Shown here: positions 34,140 to 43,433 of the stretch, in pieces
Layout: the number at the start of each line of letters is the position of its first letter
How positions within the stretch are numbered: position 1 is the first letter of the stretch
Assembly: GCF_019219025.1 (NCBI RefSeq)
Contig: NZ_JAHUWN010000012.1
Coordinates: 128,182-192,181, forward strand
Length of the DNA stretch: 64,000 bases
Direction: 5' to 3'
From: Bacillus sp. sid0103
GTDB taxonomy: Bacteria > Bacillota > Bacilli > Bacillales_B > DSM-18226
Notes under the pieces: generated by a model
What the model was told of the DNA's origin: nothing
Databases searched by the model: none
What the model saw: the letters and a program-made list of their open reading frames with translations, nothing else
Translations under genes and position numbers: made by a program

Positions 34140-35405
34140 CTATACCAACATTTGAAATAGGGTACTATCATTATTTACTTCACGATATAAAAATCCCTTC
34201 GCTTTGATTCGTTCAATCAACAGCGAGTAATCTCCCTTATCCTTCAGTTCAATTCCTACCAAGGCTGGGCCTGTTTCGCGATTATTCTTTTTCGTATATT
34301 CAAAATGACTAATATCATCGTTTGGTCCGAGGACATCAAGTAAAAACTCACGTAAGGCCCCTGGACGCTGCGGGAATTGGACAATAAAATAATGCTGCAG
34401 TCCTTCATAGATTTTTGAACGTTCTTTAATTTCCTGCATACGGCCAATATCATTGTTACCGCCGCTGACGATGCAGACCACCGTCTTCCCTTTGATTTCT
34501 TCTGCATACATATCCAAGGCTGCAACTGAAAGTGCACCCGTCGGCTCCACTACAATGGCATTTTCATTGTATAAAGATAATAGTGTAGTACATACCTTGC
34601 CCTCTGGAACCACAAGAATATCGTCAACGATCTCCTTACAAATATTAAAGGTCAACGAACCAACTGTTTTTACCGCTGCCCCATCTACAAATGGATCAAT
34701 TTCTTTTAATGATGTCACTTCTCCTTTTAAAAAGGATTCCTTCATACCTGGAGCACCTAGGGGTTCCACCCCAATTAATTGTGTTTGAGGAGAATAATGT
34801 CTTAAGTACGTTCCTACTCCAGACATTAACCCTCCGCCGCCAATTGCGGCAAATAAGTAATCAATTTTTTCGGGACAATCATTAAGTAGTTCAACGGCAA
34901 CCGTTCCTTGTCCAGCAATGACATCATGGTCATCAAACGGATGGATGAAGGTCCGATTTTCTTCTTGACTGCATTCCCTTGCTTTTTCATAGGCATCGTC
35001 AAAGGTATCTCCGACCAAAACAATCTCAACATCTTCCTTGCCCCAAAATTTAACTTGCTTAACCTTTTGCTTTGGTGTTGTGCTCGGCATAAAGATTTTC
35101 CCGTGAATATTTAAGAGATGACAAGAATAAGCAACGCCCTGCGCATGATTTCCAGCGCTTGCACAGATAATTCCATTCTTTAACTCGTCCTCATTTAGTT
35201 TTTTAATTCGATTATACGCCCCGCGGATTTTAAAGGAACGAACACTTTGTAAGTCCTCGCGTTTCAAGTAGACATGACAGCCATATCTTTCTGACAACAA
35301 GTGATTATACTGCAGGGGAGTTGGTGAAATTTCATCCTTAATGGTATGACTTGCAATAATAATATCCTCCACATTAAACACTTTCTTATCGACTTGTTGA
35401 TTCAT
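34140..35405 (-). CDS. ilvA: Threonine dehydratase, biosynthetic (threonine ammonia-lyase)
   Basis: A 421-residue PLP enzyme making 2-oxobutanoate from threonine, the first step to isoleucine. The Schiff-base Lys is in SFKIRGAYN, the phosphate loop in SAGNHAQG, and the glycine loop in IGGGGLMSG. The C-terminal ~85 residues form a single ACT-like regulatory domain (HYFIVQFPQRPGALREFLLDVLGPNDDI), as in the B. subtilis enzyme. It is regulated by the Ile T-box leader upstream. The ATG lies after an AGGAGG-type site. Confidence 0.94.
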   Translation of the reverse strand: MNQQVDKKVFNVEDIIIASHTIKDEISPTPLQYNHLLSERYGCHVYLKREDLQSVRSFKIRGAYNRIKKLNEDELKNGIICASAGNHAQGVAYSCHLLNIHGKIFMPSTTPKQKVKQVKFWGKEDVEIVLVGDTFDDAYEKARECSQEENRTFIHPFDDHDVIAGQGTVAVELLNDCPEKIDYLFAAIGGGGLMSGVGTYLRHYSPQTQLIGVEPLGAPGMKESFLKGEVTSLKEIDPFVDGAAVKTVGSLTFNICKEIVDDILVVPEGKVCTTLLSLYNENAIVVEPTGALSVAALDMYAEEIKGKTVVCIVSGGNNDIGRMQEIKERSKIYEGLQHYFIVQFPQRPGALREFLLDVLGPNDDISHFEYTKKNNRETGPALVGIELKDKGDYSLLIERIKAKGFLYREVNNDSTLFQMLV

Positions 35406-35472
35406 CTTTCATTTCCCTCCTAAATTGTTGCATCCATAAAAAACTTCAAAAATATCAATCCATTTTAAAACA

Positions 35473-35749
35473 CAAAAAACCCGTCCCCAATAGTATAGGG
35501 ACGAGTTAACTCGCGATACCACCCTACTTCCACAGCAAACGAACACTGCGGCTCTCGATTCATCGTACCATTCCAGTACGTGTTCCATTATAACGGCGGA
35601 CTTTCCGGTCTAGCTTACTTCATCGTTTCAGCTACACATCTCCGAGATGATCTTCGAATAGGTCCTGACATCGACTTTCAGCAACTGTCGACTCTCTGTG
35701 GAACAAGGGCTTACTCTACTCTTCTCATCATTGATTCTTCTTCAATTTT
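35473..35749 (-). promoter_or_regulatory. T-box riboswitch leader of ilvA, Ile specifier
   Basis: A ~275-nt leader with the T-box GGGTGGTATCGCGAG (35524-35510), an AGAGAG element and GCTGAAAGT early in stem I, and CCGTTA in the stem II/III region. The terminator (CCGTCCC/GGGACG then T6, 35505-35473) ends 68 bp before ilvA. The specifier loop reads GAAG-ATC-A with the codon ATC at 35651-35649, so it should sense uncharged tRNA-Ile. The specifier call comes from alignment by eye to known T-boxes. Confidence 0.9.
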
Positions 35750-35755
35750 TTTATA

Positions 35756-35784
35756 AGGGTACCACTGAAAAAACAGGCTGTCAA
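35756..35784 (-). promoter_or_regulatory. Promoter of the ilvA leader
   Basis: TTGACA (35784-35779), 17-bp spacer, TACCCT (35761-35756). The -10 is weak, which fits a promoter needing activation. Confidence 0.5.
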
Positions 35785-35816
35785 TATTTTTTGACTATTT
35801 TAATTATTTTGTTAAT

Positions 35817-35832
35817 TATAAAGCGCTTTCAT
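35817..35832 (-). promoter_or_regulatory. cre-like site upstream of the ilvA promoter
   Basis: ATGAAAGCGCTTTATA matches the cre consensus except at one late C. It lies ~75 bp upstream of the predicted start. CcpA activates the B. subtilis ilv-leu operon from an upstream cre, so positive control is plausible. Confidence 0.5.
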
Positions 35833-35864
35833 CCGTGCAGACTTCTATTCACGACTTAATTCCC

Positions 35865-37463
35865 TTATTTTTGAAATTTAATTTCTCCATCAATAATCGT
35901 CATTTCAATCTCAGTGTGGAGTAGTTCGTCAGGATTCTCCATTGTAATTAGGTTGTGAGAATAAACCGTGAAATCAGCTAACTTCCCTCTTGAAATGGAC
36001 CCTTTTTGATGTTCTTCATTTGTGGCATATGCGCCTCCAACTGTAAATAGCTTAACTGCCTCAAGCATGGAAAGCTTCTCTTTTGCATTCCAGCCTTCAT
36101 GTGAATCCCCAGGAGCTCTACGGGTGACCGCGGCATGAATACCGAGCAATGGATCGACAGGTTCAACAGGTGCATCAGATCCACCGGCACACACAACACC
36201 AGAATCGAGTAACGTTTTCCATGCATATAAATATAGCTCCCGTTTTTCTCCAACTCGTTCTTTCACCCATGGGTAGTCCCCAACCACAAATCTTGGTTGA
36301 ATATCCGCAACCCGGCTTGGGTTTGCAAGGCGCTCTACCAAATCATCACGAACCAAGGACGTGTGAATGATCCGATCACGGTATTCCACTGATGGGAGTT
36401 GATCAAGTACATCTAGAACCAGTTCAAGCGCCTTGTCGCCTATCGTATGGACAGCTAGAGGCATGGAATGCGCTCTTATTTCTTGAACGACCTGAAAAAG
36501 GGTTTCTTGTTCATACATGGCGTCTCCAAACTGTCCTGGTTGATCAAGATAAGGCTCTGATAGCAGCGCGGTCCTTCTTCCAAAAGCCCCATCAGCAAAA
36601 ATTTTAATTGCTCCGATTCGTAATTTCTCATTTCCGAAACCGGCATACATCCCTCTTTCTTTCAATTGATGAAGAAAGGGATAATCAATGAGCAGATTAC
36701 AGCGTAAACCTTGTGCTTCATGATTTATCAATTCGTCATACATTTTATAGGTCGAATCAAGTCCGCCTAAATAAGCAGGATCATTGGTATGGACACTGGT
36801 TAACCCTTTTTTCACTGCAAATTGCATCGCTTTCTGTAAACCAGCCTTTAACTCTTGATAGGTTCGCTCCGGTATGTATTTGGTGATCAGTTGAGAAGCC
36901 GATTCGAGCAGTAAGCCGCTAGGATTTTTGGTAATCGGATCAAGAACGACCGTTCCTCCTGTGGGTACAGCGTTCGCCGGATGATATTGAGACATTTCGA
37001 GAGCCTTGCTATTGACCAAAAAAGCATGGTGGCAGATCCGCTTTAGGTAAACCGGACAGTGTGGGGCTACATGGTCTAATTCTTCTATTGTTGGAACGTT
37101 TCCTTCCGTAAACAGATTTTCATCCCAGCCCATACCGACCAGCCACTTACCGGGTGCCACTGTTTTCGCCTTGTTCCTAATTTTTTCTAGCATTTCGCTT
37201 TTCGATTTAACCCCTGTTAAATCAAGATCTAGAAAGTTGAATGCCACACCTGAAAGATGCAGGTGGCTGTCGATCAATCCGGGCGTAACCATTTTCCCTT
37301 GTAAATCAACGATGGTTGACCCGGTTCTGCCCCATTTTAAGTTTATATCTTGGTGTGAGCCAGTATCTATAATTCTCCCATTCTCAACAACCACCGCTTC
37401 CACTAACGGCTGCCCTCTGTCAAATGTATAGATGGTCCCATTTGTAAAAATTGTCTTTGTCAT
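35865..37463 (-). CDS. YtcJ-like metal-dependent amidohydrolase
   Basis: A 532-residue amidohydrolase-superfamily protein (amidohydrolase_3/YtcJ group). Metal-binding HxH is in TPGLIDSHLHLSG, further metal residues in HTIGDKALE, and the conserved Asp in AGGSDAPVEPVDP. The start FTNGTIYTFDRGQP and the C-terminal GKLADFTVYSHN form the composite beta domain. Relatives hydrolyse N-substituted formamides or other amides; the substrate here is unknown. GGAGG precedes the ATG. Monocistronic. Confidence 0.88.
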   Translation of the reverse strand: MTKTIFTNGTIYTFDRGQPLVEAVVVENGRIIDTGSHQDINLKWGRTGSTIVDLQGKMVTPGLIDSHLHLSGVAFNFLDLDLTGVKSKSEMLEKIRNKAKTVAPGKWLVGMGWDENLFTEGNVPTIEELDHVAPHCPVYLKRICHHAFLVNSKALEMSQYHPANAVPTGGTVVLDPITKNPSGLLLESASQLITKYIPERTYQELKAGLQKAMQFAVKKGLTSVHTNDPAYLGGLDSTYKMYDELINHEAQGLRCNLLIDYPFLHQLKERGMYAGFGNEKLRIGAIKIFADGAFGRRTALLSEPYLDQPGQFGDAMYEQETLFQVVQEIRAHSMPLAVHTIGDKALELVLDVLDQLPSVEYRDRIIHTSLVRDDLVERLANPSRVADIQPRFVVGDYPWVKERVGEKRELYLYAWKTLLDSGVVCAGGSDAPVEPVDPLLGIHAAVTRRAPGDSHEGWNAKEKLSMLEAVKLFTVGGAYATNEEHQKGSISRGKLADFTVYSHNLITMENPDELLHTEIEMTIIDGEIKFQK

Positions 37464-37775
37464 CCTGCTCCTCCTAACAAATTATTCCTTTCCTCAATTA
37501 TAAAAGGTAAACCGACAGCAAGATAGATTTAATTGCAATAAATCAATTCCTGTCGGCTTTAAAATAAGGGGAATACTATTAAATAGTTTTTGTTTTTAAG
37601 GTGCGAATGGCAAACTCTATTGTTCAATGACATATCCTACTCTTTTTCTAGTTTCCTCCCCTACTAGTTTTTCTACCTTAAGAATTTTCTCTTCATGACA
37701 AAGGTCATAAGACTATATTTTGTAAAATATTTTTCATTTTCGCAAAAAATTTTACTCCAAAAATGAATCCAGTAA
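37464..37775. other. Gene-free spacer with a long hairpin
   Basis: No gene is seen. CCGACAG (37512-37518) and CTGTCGG (37550-37556) bracket a 31-nt loop with its own GATTTA/TAAATC pairing, forming a cruciform-like structure ~50 bp upstream of the amidohydrolase. The rest is AT-rich without clear signals. Confidence 0.45.
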
Positions 37776-37776
37776 A

Positions 37777-37813
37777 AAACTCTCTCCAAATAAATGGAAA
37801 GAGTTTGTAAAAT
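37777..37813 (-). terminator. Terminator of the lipoyl-like gene
   Basis: Stem AAACTCT-TCCA/TGGA-AGAGTTT with one internal mismatch, T-rich on the minus strand. Confidence 0.8.
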
Positions 37814-37828
37814 AGTAATTATTGTTCC

Positions 37829-38077
37829 TTAATCGGATCCTGTAATTAACAAATCATCTTGGATGGTTGCGAGGATTGTTTGAGTATTTACTACTTGACC
37901 CTTCTTAACTGATAAAGAGGTGATATGCCCGCTGATTCCGACTGCAATCTCTTCAATACTACCGTCCTCTGTCTTAATTAAAAATAATTTCTCCCACTCG
38001 TATACGTGGTTGTTTTCCTCGGTACAAACCGTTTCAACAATACCAGAACATGGACTGATAATAGCTTCCCTTGACAA
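37829..38077 (-). CDS. Biotin/lipoyl-like domain protein lacking the acceptor lysine
   Basis: An 82-residue protein with the barrel-sandwich pattern of biotinyl/lipoyl domains: IISPCSGIVETV, WEKLFLIKTEDGS and ISGHITSLSVKKGQVV...ILATIQ. At the hairpin where carriers have EAMKM, this protein reads IKTEDGS, so no lysine stands at the acceptor position. It is therefore probably not a cofactor carrier. TTG start with GGAGTG 7 nt upstream. It lies 103 bp downstream of rocG on the same strand and may be read with it. Confidence 0.65.
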   Translation of the reverse strand: MSREAIISPCSGIVETVCTEENNHVYEWEKLFLIKTEDGSIEEIAVGISGHITSLSVKKGQVVNTQTILATIQDDLLITGSD

Positions 38078-38180
38078 AGTTCTTCACTCCTTTTATTCTT
38101 GACAGTCATAGATCAGATATAGGTTTTTTCTGTCCATCCACGTAGGGAGATTTCATTCAGGCTAGGAGAACCTTATCCTT

Positions 38181-39473
38181 TTATACCCATCCTCTGAAGC
38201 GAGAAGCCTCTGCTACTTTTCTTATACCAACCATATAAGCCGCTAAACGCATATCCACTTGATGTGTTTTAGCCGTTTGATAGATCGTTTCAAAAGAACC
38301 GACCATTACCTTCTTAAGTTTTTCATCCACTTCTTCTTCGGTCCAATAATAGCCTTGATTATTTTGTACCCATTCAAAATAAGATACGGTTACACCGCCT
38401 GCACTAGCAAGGATATCAGGCACAAGGATGACACCACGCTCAGTGAGAATCTTGGTTGCCTCAAGTGTAGTTGGACCATTTGCGGCTTCCACGACAATCG
38501 GCGCTTTAATATTGGCAGCATTTTGGGCAGTAATTTGGTTAGAAATGGCTGCTGGGACAAGAATATCACATTCTAATTCTAGTAATTCTTGGTTTGTGAT
38601 CGTATTTTTAAATAATTGCGAGAATGTGCCGAAGCTATCCCTTCGATCGAGCAAGTAATTAATATCTAGTCCGTTTGGATCGTAAATACCGCCATACACA
38701 TCGGATACCGCAACTACCTTCGCACCGGCATCATGCATAAACTTCGCTAAATAACTTCCGGCATTTCCAAAGCCTTGAATAACAACGCGGGCGCCTGGCA
38801 GCACCTTTCCGATTTTCTTCACTGCTTCTTCAATACAAATGGTTACACCACGAGCAGTTGCTGTTTCACGACCTTGTGAACCACCAAGAACGATTGGCTT
38901 ACCTGTAATAAAGCCCGGTGAATCGAACTCACGTAAACGGCTGTACTCATCCATCATCCATGCCATAATTTGTGAATTGGTATAAACATCTGGGGCCGGA
39001 ATATCTTTTGACGGTCCAACAATTTGGCTGATTGCCCGAACATAACCGCGGCTTAAGCTTTCAAGTTCTCTAAAGGACATGTTTCGCGGATCACAGATGA
39101 TGCCGCCTTTACCGCCGCCATATGGGAGATTGGTAATTCCGCATTTTAAGCTCATCCAAATCGACAATGCTTTTACCTCTTCTTCATCCACTTCCGGGTG
39201 AAAACGGACACCGCCCTTGGTTGGACCAACCGCATCATTATGCTGAGAACGATAACCAGTAAATATTTTGACCGTACCATCGTCCATTCTAACGGGAATC
39301 CTGACCGTTAATAATCGGATCGGTTCCTTTAATAATTCATACATTTCATTTGTATAGCCTAATTTAGATAATGCTTGTTGAATAATTGTTTGCGTAGACT
39401 TGAATAAATTTAAAGATTCTTTTTCCTCTTGTTGTTTTTGTTCCATTTCCGTTACCGTCGATTTAACAGACAT
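38181..39473 (-). CDS. rocG: NAD-specific glutamate dehydrogenase
   Basis: A 430-residue catabolic glutamate dehydrogenase (glutamate to 2-oxoglutarate and ammonium). The substrate Lys lies in PYGGGKGGI, GPTKGGVRFHP is conserved, and the NAD fold shows VIQGFGNAGSYLA. The C-terminus AEASRFRGWV is typical of RocG/GudB. No GudB-type duplication was noted near the active site. ATG at 39473 has GGGGTG 6 nt upstream. Position after rocA and rocD suggests the RocG role in arginine/proline use. Confidence 0.9.
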   Translation of the reverse strand: MSVKSTVTEMEQKQQEEKESLNLFKSTQTIIQQALSKLGYTNEMYELLKEPIRLLTVRIPVRMDDGTVKIFTGYRSQHNDAVGPTKGGVRFHPEVDEEEVKALSIWMSLKCGITNLPYGGGKGGIICDPRNMSFRELESLSRGYVRAISQIVGPSKDIPAPDVYTNSQIMAWMMDEYSRLREFDSPGFITGKPIVLGGSQGRETATARGVTICIEEAVKKIGKVLPGARVVIQGFGNAGSYLAKFMHDAGAKVVAVSDVYGGIYDPNGLDINYLLDRRDSFGTFSQLFKNTITNQELLELECDILVPAAISNQITAQNAANIKAPIVVEAANGPTTLEATKILTERGVILVPDILASAGGVTVSYFEWVQNNQGYYWTEEEVDEKLKKVMVGSFETIYQTAKTHQVDMRLAAYMVGIRKVAEASRFRGWV

Positions 39474-39533
39474 GCCAGACACCCCGTCGTCTAATAGATT
39501 AATTGCTTATATTTCAGTCTCTGTTAAAAATCC

Positions 39534-39666
39534 CCTGTTGATTTTCGCTCCAGGCACTTCGCTTTCCACGGGCAGTCTGGGAGCCTCCTCGGCGCTTTGC
39601 GCCTGCGGGGTCTCCCAAGTCCTGCTTTTCCCGCAGGAGTCTCGTGCCCTCCGCTCCAATCAACAA
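39534..39666. repeat. GC-rich dispersed intergenic repeat, 133 bp
   Basis: Ends TGTTGATT/AATCAACA are inverted, with GCTCC/CGCTCC inside. The interior contains hairpins GGCGC/GCGCC and CCTGCGGG/CCCGCAGG. I recall near-identical elements scattered in many Bacillaceae genomes. It separates rocD from rocG. A partial copy of its end is at 43366-43405. Confidence 0.8.
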
Positions 39667-39713
39667 AGTGGCTAAACCCATAATGTCATTTAACAAAGCC
39701 TAATTTTACAAAA

Positions 39714-40919
39714 TTAACTTAATACCGTTTGGATTTTTTCAAAAGCCCAATCAATTTCTTCTTTGGTGATTGTAAGCGGTGGTGCAAAACGAATGACCGT
39801 ATCATGAGTTTCTTTACATAATAAACCTTTGTCTTTTAAAATCTCACAATATGGTCTTGCGGCTTCTGTAAGTTCAACCCCGATAAACAATCCTCTTCCT
39901 CTGACCGATTTAATTTTTGGATTATTGATGGACTGTATTTTTTCAATGAAGTATTTACCTAATTCAAGCGAGCGTTCTGCTAGTTTTTCTTCTTCAATTA
40001 CCGCCAGTGCAGCAAGTGACACGGCACAAGCTAGTGGATTCCCTCCAAATGTTGAACCGTGAGAACCTGGGTTGAATACCCCTAATACATCCGAGTTCGC
40101 CACGACACAGGAAATTGGGAATACTCCGCCACCCAAGGCTTTACCTAAGATTAACATGTCTGGGTTCACATCTTCCCAGTCGCAGGCAAACATTTTACCG
40201 GTACGCGCTAAGCCAACTTGAATTTCGTCAGCAATGAACAAGACTTGGTTATCTTTACATAGATCAGAAGCTGCTTTCAAGAATCCGACTGGAGGGACGA
40301 TAATTCCGGCTTCACCTTGAATAGGTTCAATTAAAAATGCAGCTGTGTTTGGTGTGATCGCCGCTTTCAATGCTTCGAGATCACCATAAGGGATTAATTT
40401 AATACCAGGAAGCATTGGTCCGAAGCCGCGCTTATATTCTGGGTCAGATGATAAAGAAACAGCACCCATTGTCCGGCCATGGAAATTCCCTACACAGGCA
40501 ATAATCTCTGCTTGATTTTCTGCAATTCCTTTTACATCATAACCCCAGCGGCGAGCAGCCTTAAGAGCTGTTTCAACCGCTTCAGCTCCAGTATTCATTG
40601 GGAGAGCCATATTTTTATTTGTTAACTGACAAATTTTTTCATACCACGGTCCAAGTTGATCATTATGAAAGGCACGTGATGTTAATGTAACTTTATCAGC
40701 TTGGTCCTTCAATGCTTGGATAATTTTCGGATGACGATGACCTTGGTTCACGGCTGAATAAGCACTAAGCATATCCATATAACGGTTTCCTTCTGGACTT
40801 TCAACCCAAACTCCTTCTGCCTTTGCAATAACGATTGGCAGTGGATGATAGTTATTAGCACCGAATTTATGTGTTTGTTCAATAATTTGATTCGTTTTGT
40901 TCGTTTCAGTAATCGTCAT
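39714..40919 (-). CDS. rocD: Ornithine aminotransferase
   Basis: A 401-residue class III PLP aminotransferase turning ornithine and 2-oxoglutarate into glutamate semialdehyde and glutamate. Active-site features: [43 protein letters not shown] and the PLP Lys in LGKALGGG. Length equals B. subtilis RocD. ATG at 40919 is preceded by GGAGG. Middle gene of rocA-rocD-rocG. Confidence 0.94.
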   Translation of the reverse strand: MTITETNKTNQIIEQTHKFGANNYHPLPIVIAKAEGVWVESPEGNRYMDMLSAYSAVNQGHRHPKIIQALKDQADKVTLTSRAFHNDQLGPWYEKICQLTNKNMALPMNTGAEAVETALKAARRWGYDVKGIAENQAEIIACVGNFHGRTMGAVSLSSDPEYKRGFGPMLPGIKLIPYGDLEALKAAITPNTAAFLIEPIQGEAGIIVPPVGFLKAASDLCKDNQVLFIADEIQVGLARTGKMFACDWEDVNPDMLILGKALGGGVFPISCVVANSDVLGVFNPGSHGSTFGGNPLACAVSLAALAVIEEEKLAERSLELGKYFIEKIQSINNPKIKSVRGRGLFIGVELTEAARPYCEILKDKGLLCKETHDTVIRFAPPLTITKEEIDWAFEKIQTVLS

Positions 40920-40939
40920 GATAGTTCCTCCTTCATTCC

Positions 40940-40973
40940 CCTCGACAGGTCGAGTAACCACCGCCTGTCGAGG
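40940..40973 (-). other. Hairpin between rocA and rocD
   Basis: A perfect 10-bp stem CCTCGACAGG/CCTGTCGAGG with a 14-nt loop and no T-run, just upstream of the rocD ribosome binding site. It probably affects mRNA processing or read-through. Confidence 0.55.
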
Positions 40974-40990
40974 CCTGTAAGATGTGTTTT

Positions 40991-42535
40991 TTATAGTGTT
41001 TCAGATGTTGTTTTTGCTTGCATGTGAAGCAGTAAATATTCAGGACCGCCCGCTTTGGAATCTGTTCCGGACATATTGAAACCGCCAAACGGTTGATATC
41101 CAACAATGGCACCGGTACAGGTACGGTTAAAATATAGATTCCCCACATGGAATTCCTGGCGTGCACGTTCGATATGCTCGCGATTTTTGGTAATCAGTGC
41201 ACCCGTTAAACCATAGTCGGTATTATTAGCAATCGTCATCATATGATCAAAATCACGTGCTTTACTAATTCCTAGAACTGGTCCGAAAATTTCTTCCTGC
41301 ATCAAGCGGGCATTTTCATCTAAATCAGCGAAAATAGTTGGCTGAATGAAGTAACCTTTAGAATCATCGCCTTCGCCGCCAGTCATAAGTCGGCCTTCTT
41401 GCTTCCCTACTTCAATATAATCCATGATTTTTTTGAAGGATTTTCCATCAATAACAGGTCCCATATACGTATTTGCATCTTCAGGATTACCAAGAGTTAG
41501 GGTTTTTGTTAGTGCAACAACCTTTTCAAGGACGATATCATAGACATCCTGATGAATGACTGCACGGGAACCTGCAGAACATTTTTGTCCTGAAAAGCCA
41601 AAAGCGGAATAAACAATACTTGCTGCAGCTAAATCTAAATCAGCATTATTATCTACAACTACGGTATCCTTACCGCCCATTTCTGCAATGACTCGTTTGA
41701 TCCATTTTTGTCCTGGTTGAACCTTGGCAGCACGTTCATTAATACGGCAGCCAACTTCGCGTGAACCAGTAAAGGATACGAAGCGTGTTTTTGGATGATC
41801 AACAAGGTAATCACCAATTTGCGCACCGCTTCCAGGCACAAAGTTTAAAACGCCTTTTGGAAGTCCTGCTTCTTCCATCAACTCAACAAATTTTGCCGCC
41901 ACCACTGGGGTAGTGTTTGCTGGCTTAAGCAGAACTGTATTCCCAGAAACGATTGCTGCAATCGTTGTTCCAGCCATAATCGCTAATGGGAAGTTAAATG
42001 GGGAAATAATAATCCCTACACCTAGTGGAATATAGTGATACTGATTAAATTCTCCTGTCCGGCTATTAACTGGTGAGCCTTCTTTCAATTGAAGCATTTG
42101 GCGTCCGTAGTACTCGATAAAGTCGATTGCTTCTGCTGTATCTGCATCCGCTTCTTTCCATGGTTTTCCGGCCTCTTTCACAAGATACGCTGAAAACTCA
42201 TGTTTTCTACGGCGTAAGATCGCAGCTGCTTTGAATAAAATGTTGGCGCGATGTTCAGGTTTCCACTTTTTCCAAGTTTCAAATGTGGTTAATGCGGCAT
42301 GCATAGCCTGTTCTGCTAGATCTTGGTCGGCCATTGAAACCCGGCCAATGACTTCTTCCTTATTGGCTGGATTGATCGAAGTTACTTTTTCCTCTGTCAT
42401 AATCGCTTCTCCCCCGATTATGACTGGATAATCTTTGCCAAGTTGCGATTGCACATATGCGAGTGCATCTTGAAAAGCTTGTATATTTTTTTCATCTTCA
42501 AAATTTGTAAATGGTTCATGTGTATACGGTTTCAA
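40991..42535 (-). CDS. rocA: 1-pyrroline-5-carboxylate dehydrogenase
   Basis: A 514-residue aldehyde dehydrogenase oxidising glutamate-5-semialdehyde to glutamate, the shared end of proline and arginine breakdown. Catalytic Cys is in [10 protein letters not shown], catalytic Glu in [12 protein letters not shown] loop in [20 protein letters not shown] at the start and the conserved C-terminus ([14 protein letters not shown]) match B. subtilis RocA. TTG start with AAGGGGG 8 nt upstream. First gene of the roc group, behind a sigma-54 promoter. Confidence 0.95.
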   Translation of the reverse strand: MKPYTHEPFTNFEDEKNIQAFQDALAYVQSQLGKDYPVIIGGEAIMTEEKVTSINPANKEEVIGRVSMADQDLAEQAMHAALTTFETWKKWKPEHRANILFKAAAILRRRKHEFSAYLVKEAGKPWKEADADTAEAIDFIEYYGRQMLQLKEGSPVNSRTGEFNQYHYIPLGVGIIISPFNFPLAIMAGTTIAAIVSGNTVLLKPANTTPVVAAKFVELMEEAGLPKGVLNFVPGSGAQIGDYLVDHPKTRFVSFTGSREVGCRINERAAKVQPGQKWIKRVIAEMGGKDTVVVDNNADLDLAAASIVYSAFGFSGQKCSAGSRAVIHQDVYDIVLEKVVALTKTLTLGNPEDANTYMGPVIDGKSFKKIMDYIEVGKQEGRLMTGGEGDDSKGYFIQPTIFADLDENARLMQEEIFGPVLGISKARDFDHMMTIANNTDYGLTGALITKNREHIERARQEFHVGNLYFNRTCTGAIVGYQPFGGFNMSGTDSKAGGPEYLLLHMQAKTTSETL

Positions 42536-42574
42536 TTGTTGTTCCCCCTTGTTATTTGCTACATTAAACTTATT

Positions 42575-42590
42575 TGCAAGTTCCGTGCCA
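42575..42590 (-). promoter_or_regulatory. SigL (sigma-54) promoter of rocA
   Basis: Minus strand TGGCAC-GGAAC-TTGCA matches the -24/-12 consensus TGGCAC-N5-TTGCW exactly, 40 bp before the rocA start. Confidence 0.9.
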
Positions 42591-42633
42591 ACTTGTATTT
42601 TTGCATAAATAAAGGATTCTTTGTTATTTTAGA

Positions 42634-42691
42634 GCAAAATATTTTTGCGCAAAATAAATAATTCGTTGATACACGCAAAATAATTTTGCGT
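42634..42691. promoter_or_regulatory. RocR-type upstream activating palindromes
   Basis: Two palindromes, GCAAAA-N3-TTTTGC (42634-42648) and ACGCAAAA-TAA-TTTTGCGT (42673-42691), lie ~45-100 bp upstream of the SigL promoter, where an enhancer protein such as RocR should bind. RocR itself is not in the window. Confidence 0.7.
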
Positions 42692-42829
42692 TCAACAGTT
42701 TAGAACATAGAATCGATGCAAAATTTCATATTTTACCAAAAATAGATGCTATTTCATCATAAAAGTACTTTTCGTGGTATAGTGAGATTAATAGAAAGAT
42801 AATTCTGATATTTAAAAGGAGAAATTGAT

Positions 42830-43342
42830 ATGATTATTCCCTACAAAGGGGTATCCCCCGCTGTCCATGATTCTGTGTTCGTAGCGCCTGGGGCCTATCT
42901 AATCGGTGATGTTAGGATTGGCAAGGACTCATCTGTCTGGTTTAATGCGGTATTACGCGGGGATGATGGTCCCATTATCATTGGAGAACGCTGCAGTATC
43001 CAGGATAATTCTACGATTCACTTATTTGAAGGTTTTCCAGTCGTAATTGAAGATGATGTTACCATTGGCCATAATGTTATTTTGCATGGCTGCAAAGTCG
43101 GGAAACGTTGTATTATCGGAATGGGTTCAACGTTGTTGGATAATGTCGAGGTTGGTGAGGATTGTATCATTGGGGCAAATACACTCTTAGCTGGAGGGAT
43201 TAAAATCCCACCCCGCTCACTTGTATTGGGTTCTCCAGGTAAAGTAGTCCGAGATATAACCAAAAAAGACCTAGAATTGCTGCAAATGTCCAGCGAACAC
43301 TATGTACAAAGGGGGAAAGAATTTAAAGAGATCCTTAAATAA
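42830..43342 (+). CDS. Gamma-carbonic anhydrase-like hexapeptide-repeat protein
   Basis: A 170-residue left-handed beta-helix protein of the YrdA/PaaY group. Hexapeptide turns run from ~10 to ~140. Metal-ligand histidines are seen in STIHLFEG and IGHNVILHGC. GSPGKVVRDIT is the usual capping end. Relatives are carbonic anhydrases or thioesterase-like; activity here is uncertain. AAAAGGAG precedes the ATG. Confidence 0.88.
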   Translation: MIIPYKGVSPAVHDSVFVAPGAYLIGDVRIGKDSSVWFNAVLRGDDGPIIIGERCSIQDNSTIHLFEGFPVVIEDDVTIGHNVILHGCKVGKRCIIGMGSTLLDNVEVGEDCIIGANTLLAGGIKIPPRSLVLGSPGKVVRDITKKDLELLQMSSEHYVQRGKEFKEILK

Positions 43343-43344
43343 AT

Positions 43345-43425
43345 GGCAGTGTTAAAAACATTTGACCGCCCGCGTAAGCGAAGTGCCTGGAGCGAAAATC
43401 AACAGCCAGTTTTAACACAGCCAAA
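43345..43425. repeat. Stem-loop enclosing a fragment of the 133-bp repeat
   Basis: Outer arms GTGTTAAAA/TTTTAACAC (with TGGC/GCCA outside) enclose CCGCCCGCG...AAATCAACAG, a truncated end of the 39534-39666 repeat. It follows the hexapeptide-repeat gene and may serve as its terminator. Confidence 0.6.
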
Positions 43426-43433
43426 TAAATAAA

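Noticed and set aside
39514..39696. A 60-codon minus-strand frame
   Set aside because: It lies wholly in and around the dispersed 133-bp repeat; such frames are often annotated wrongly as hypothetical proteins.
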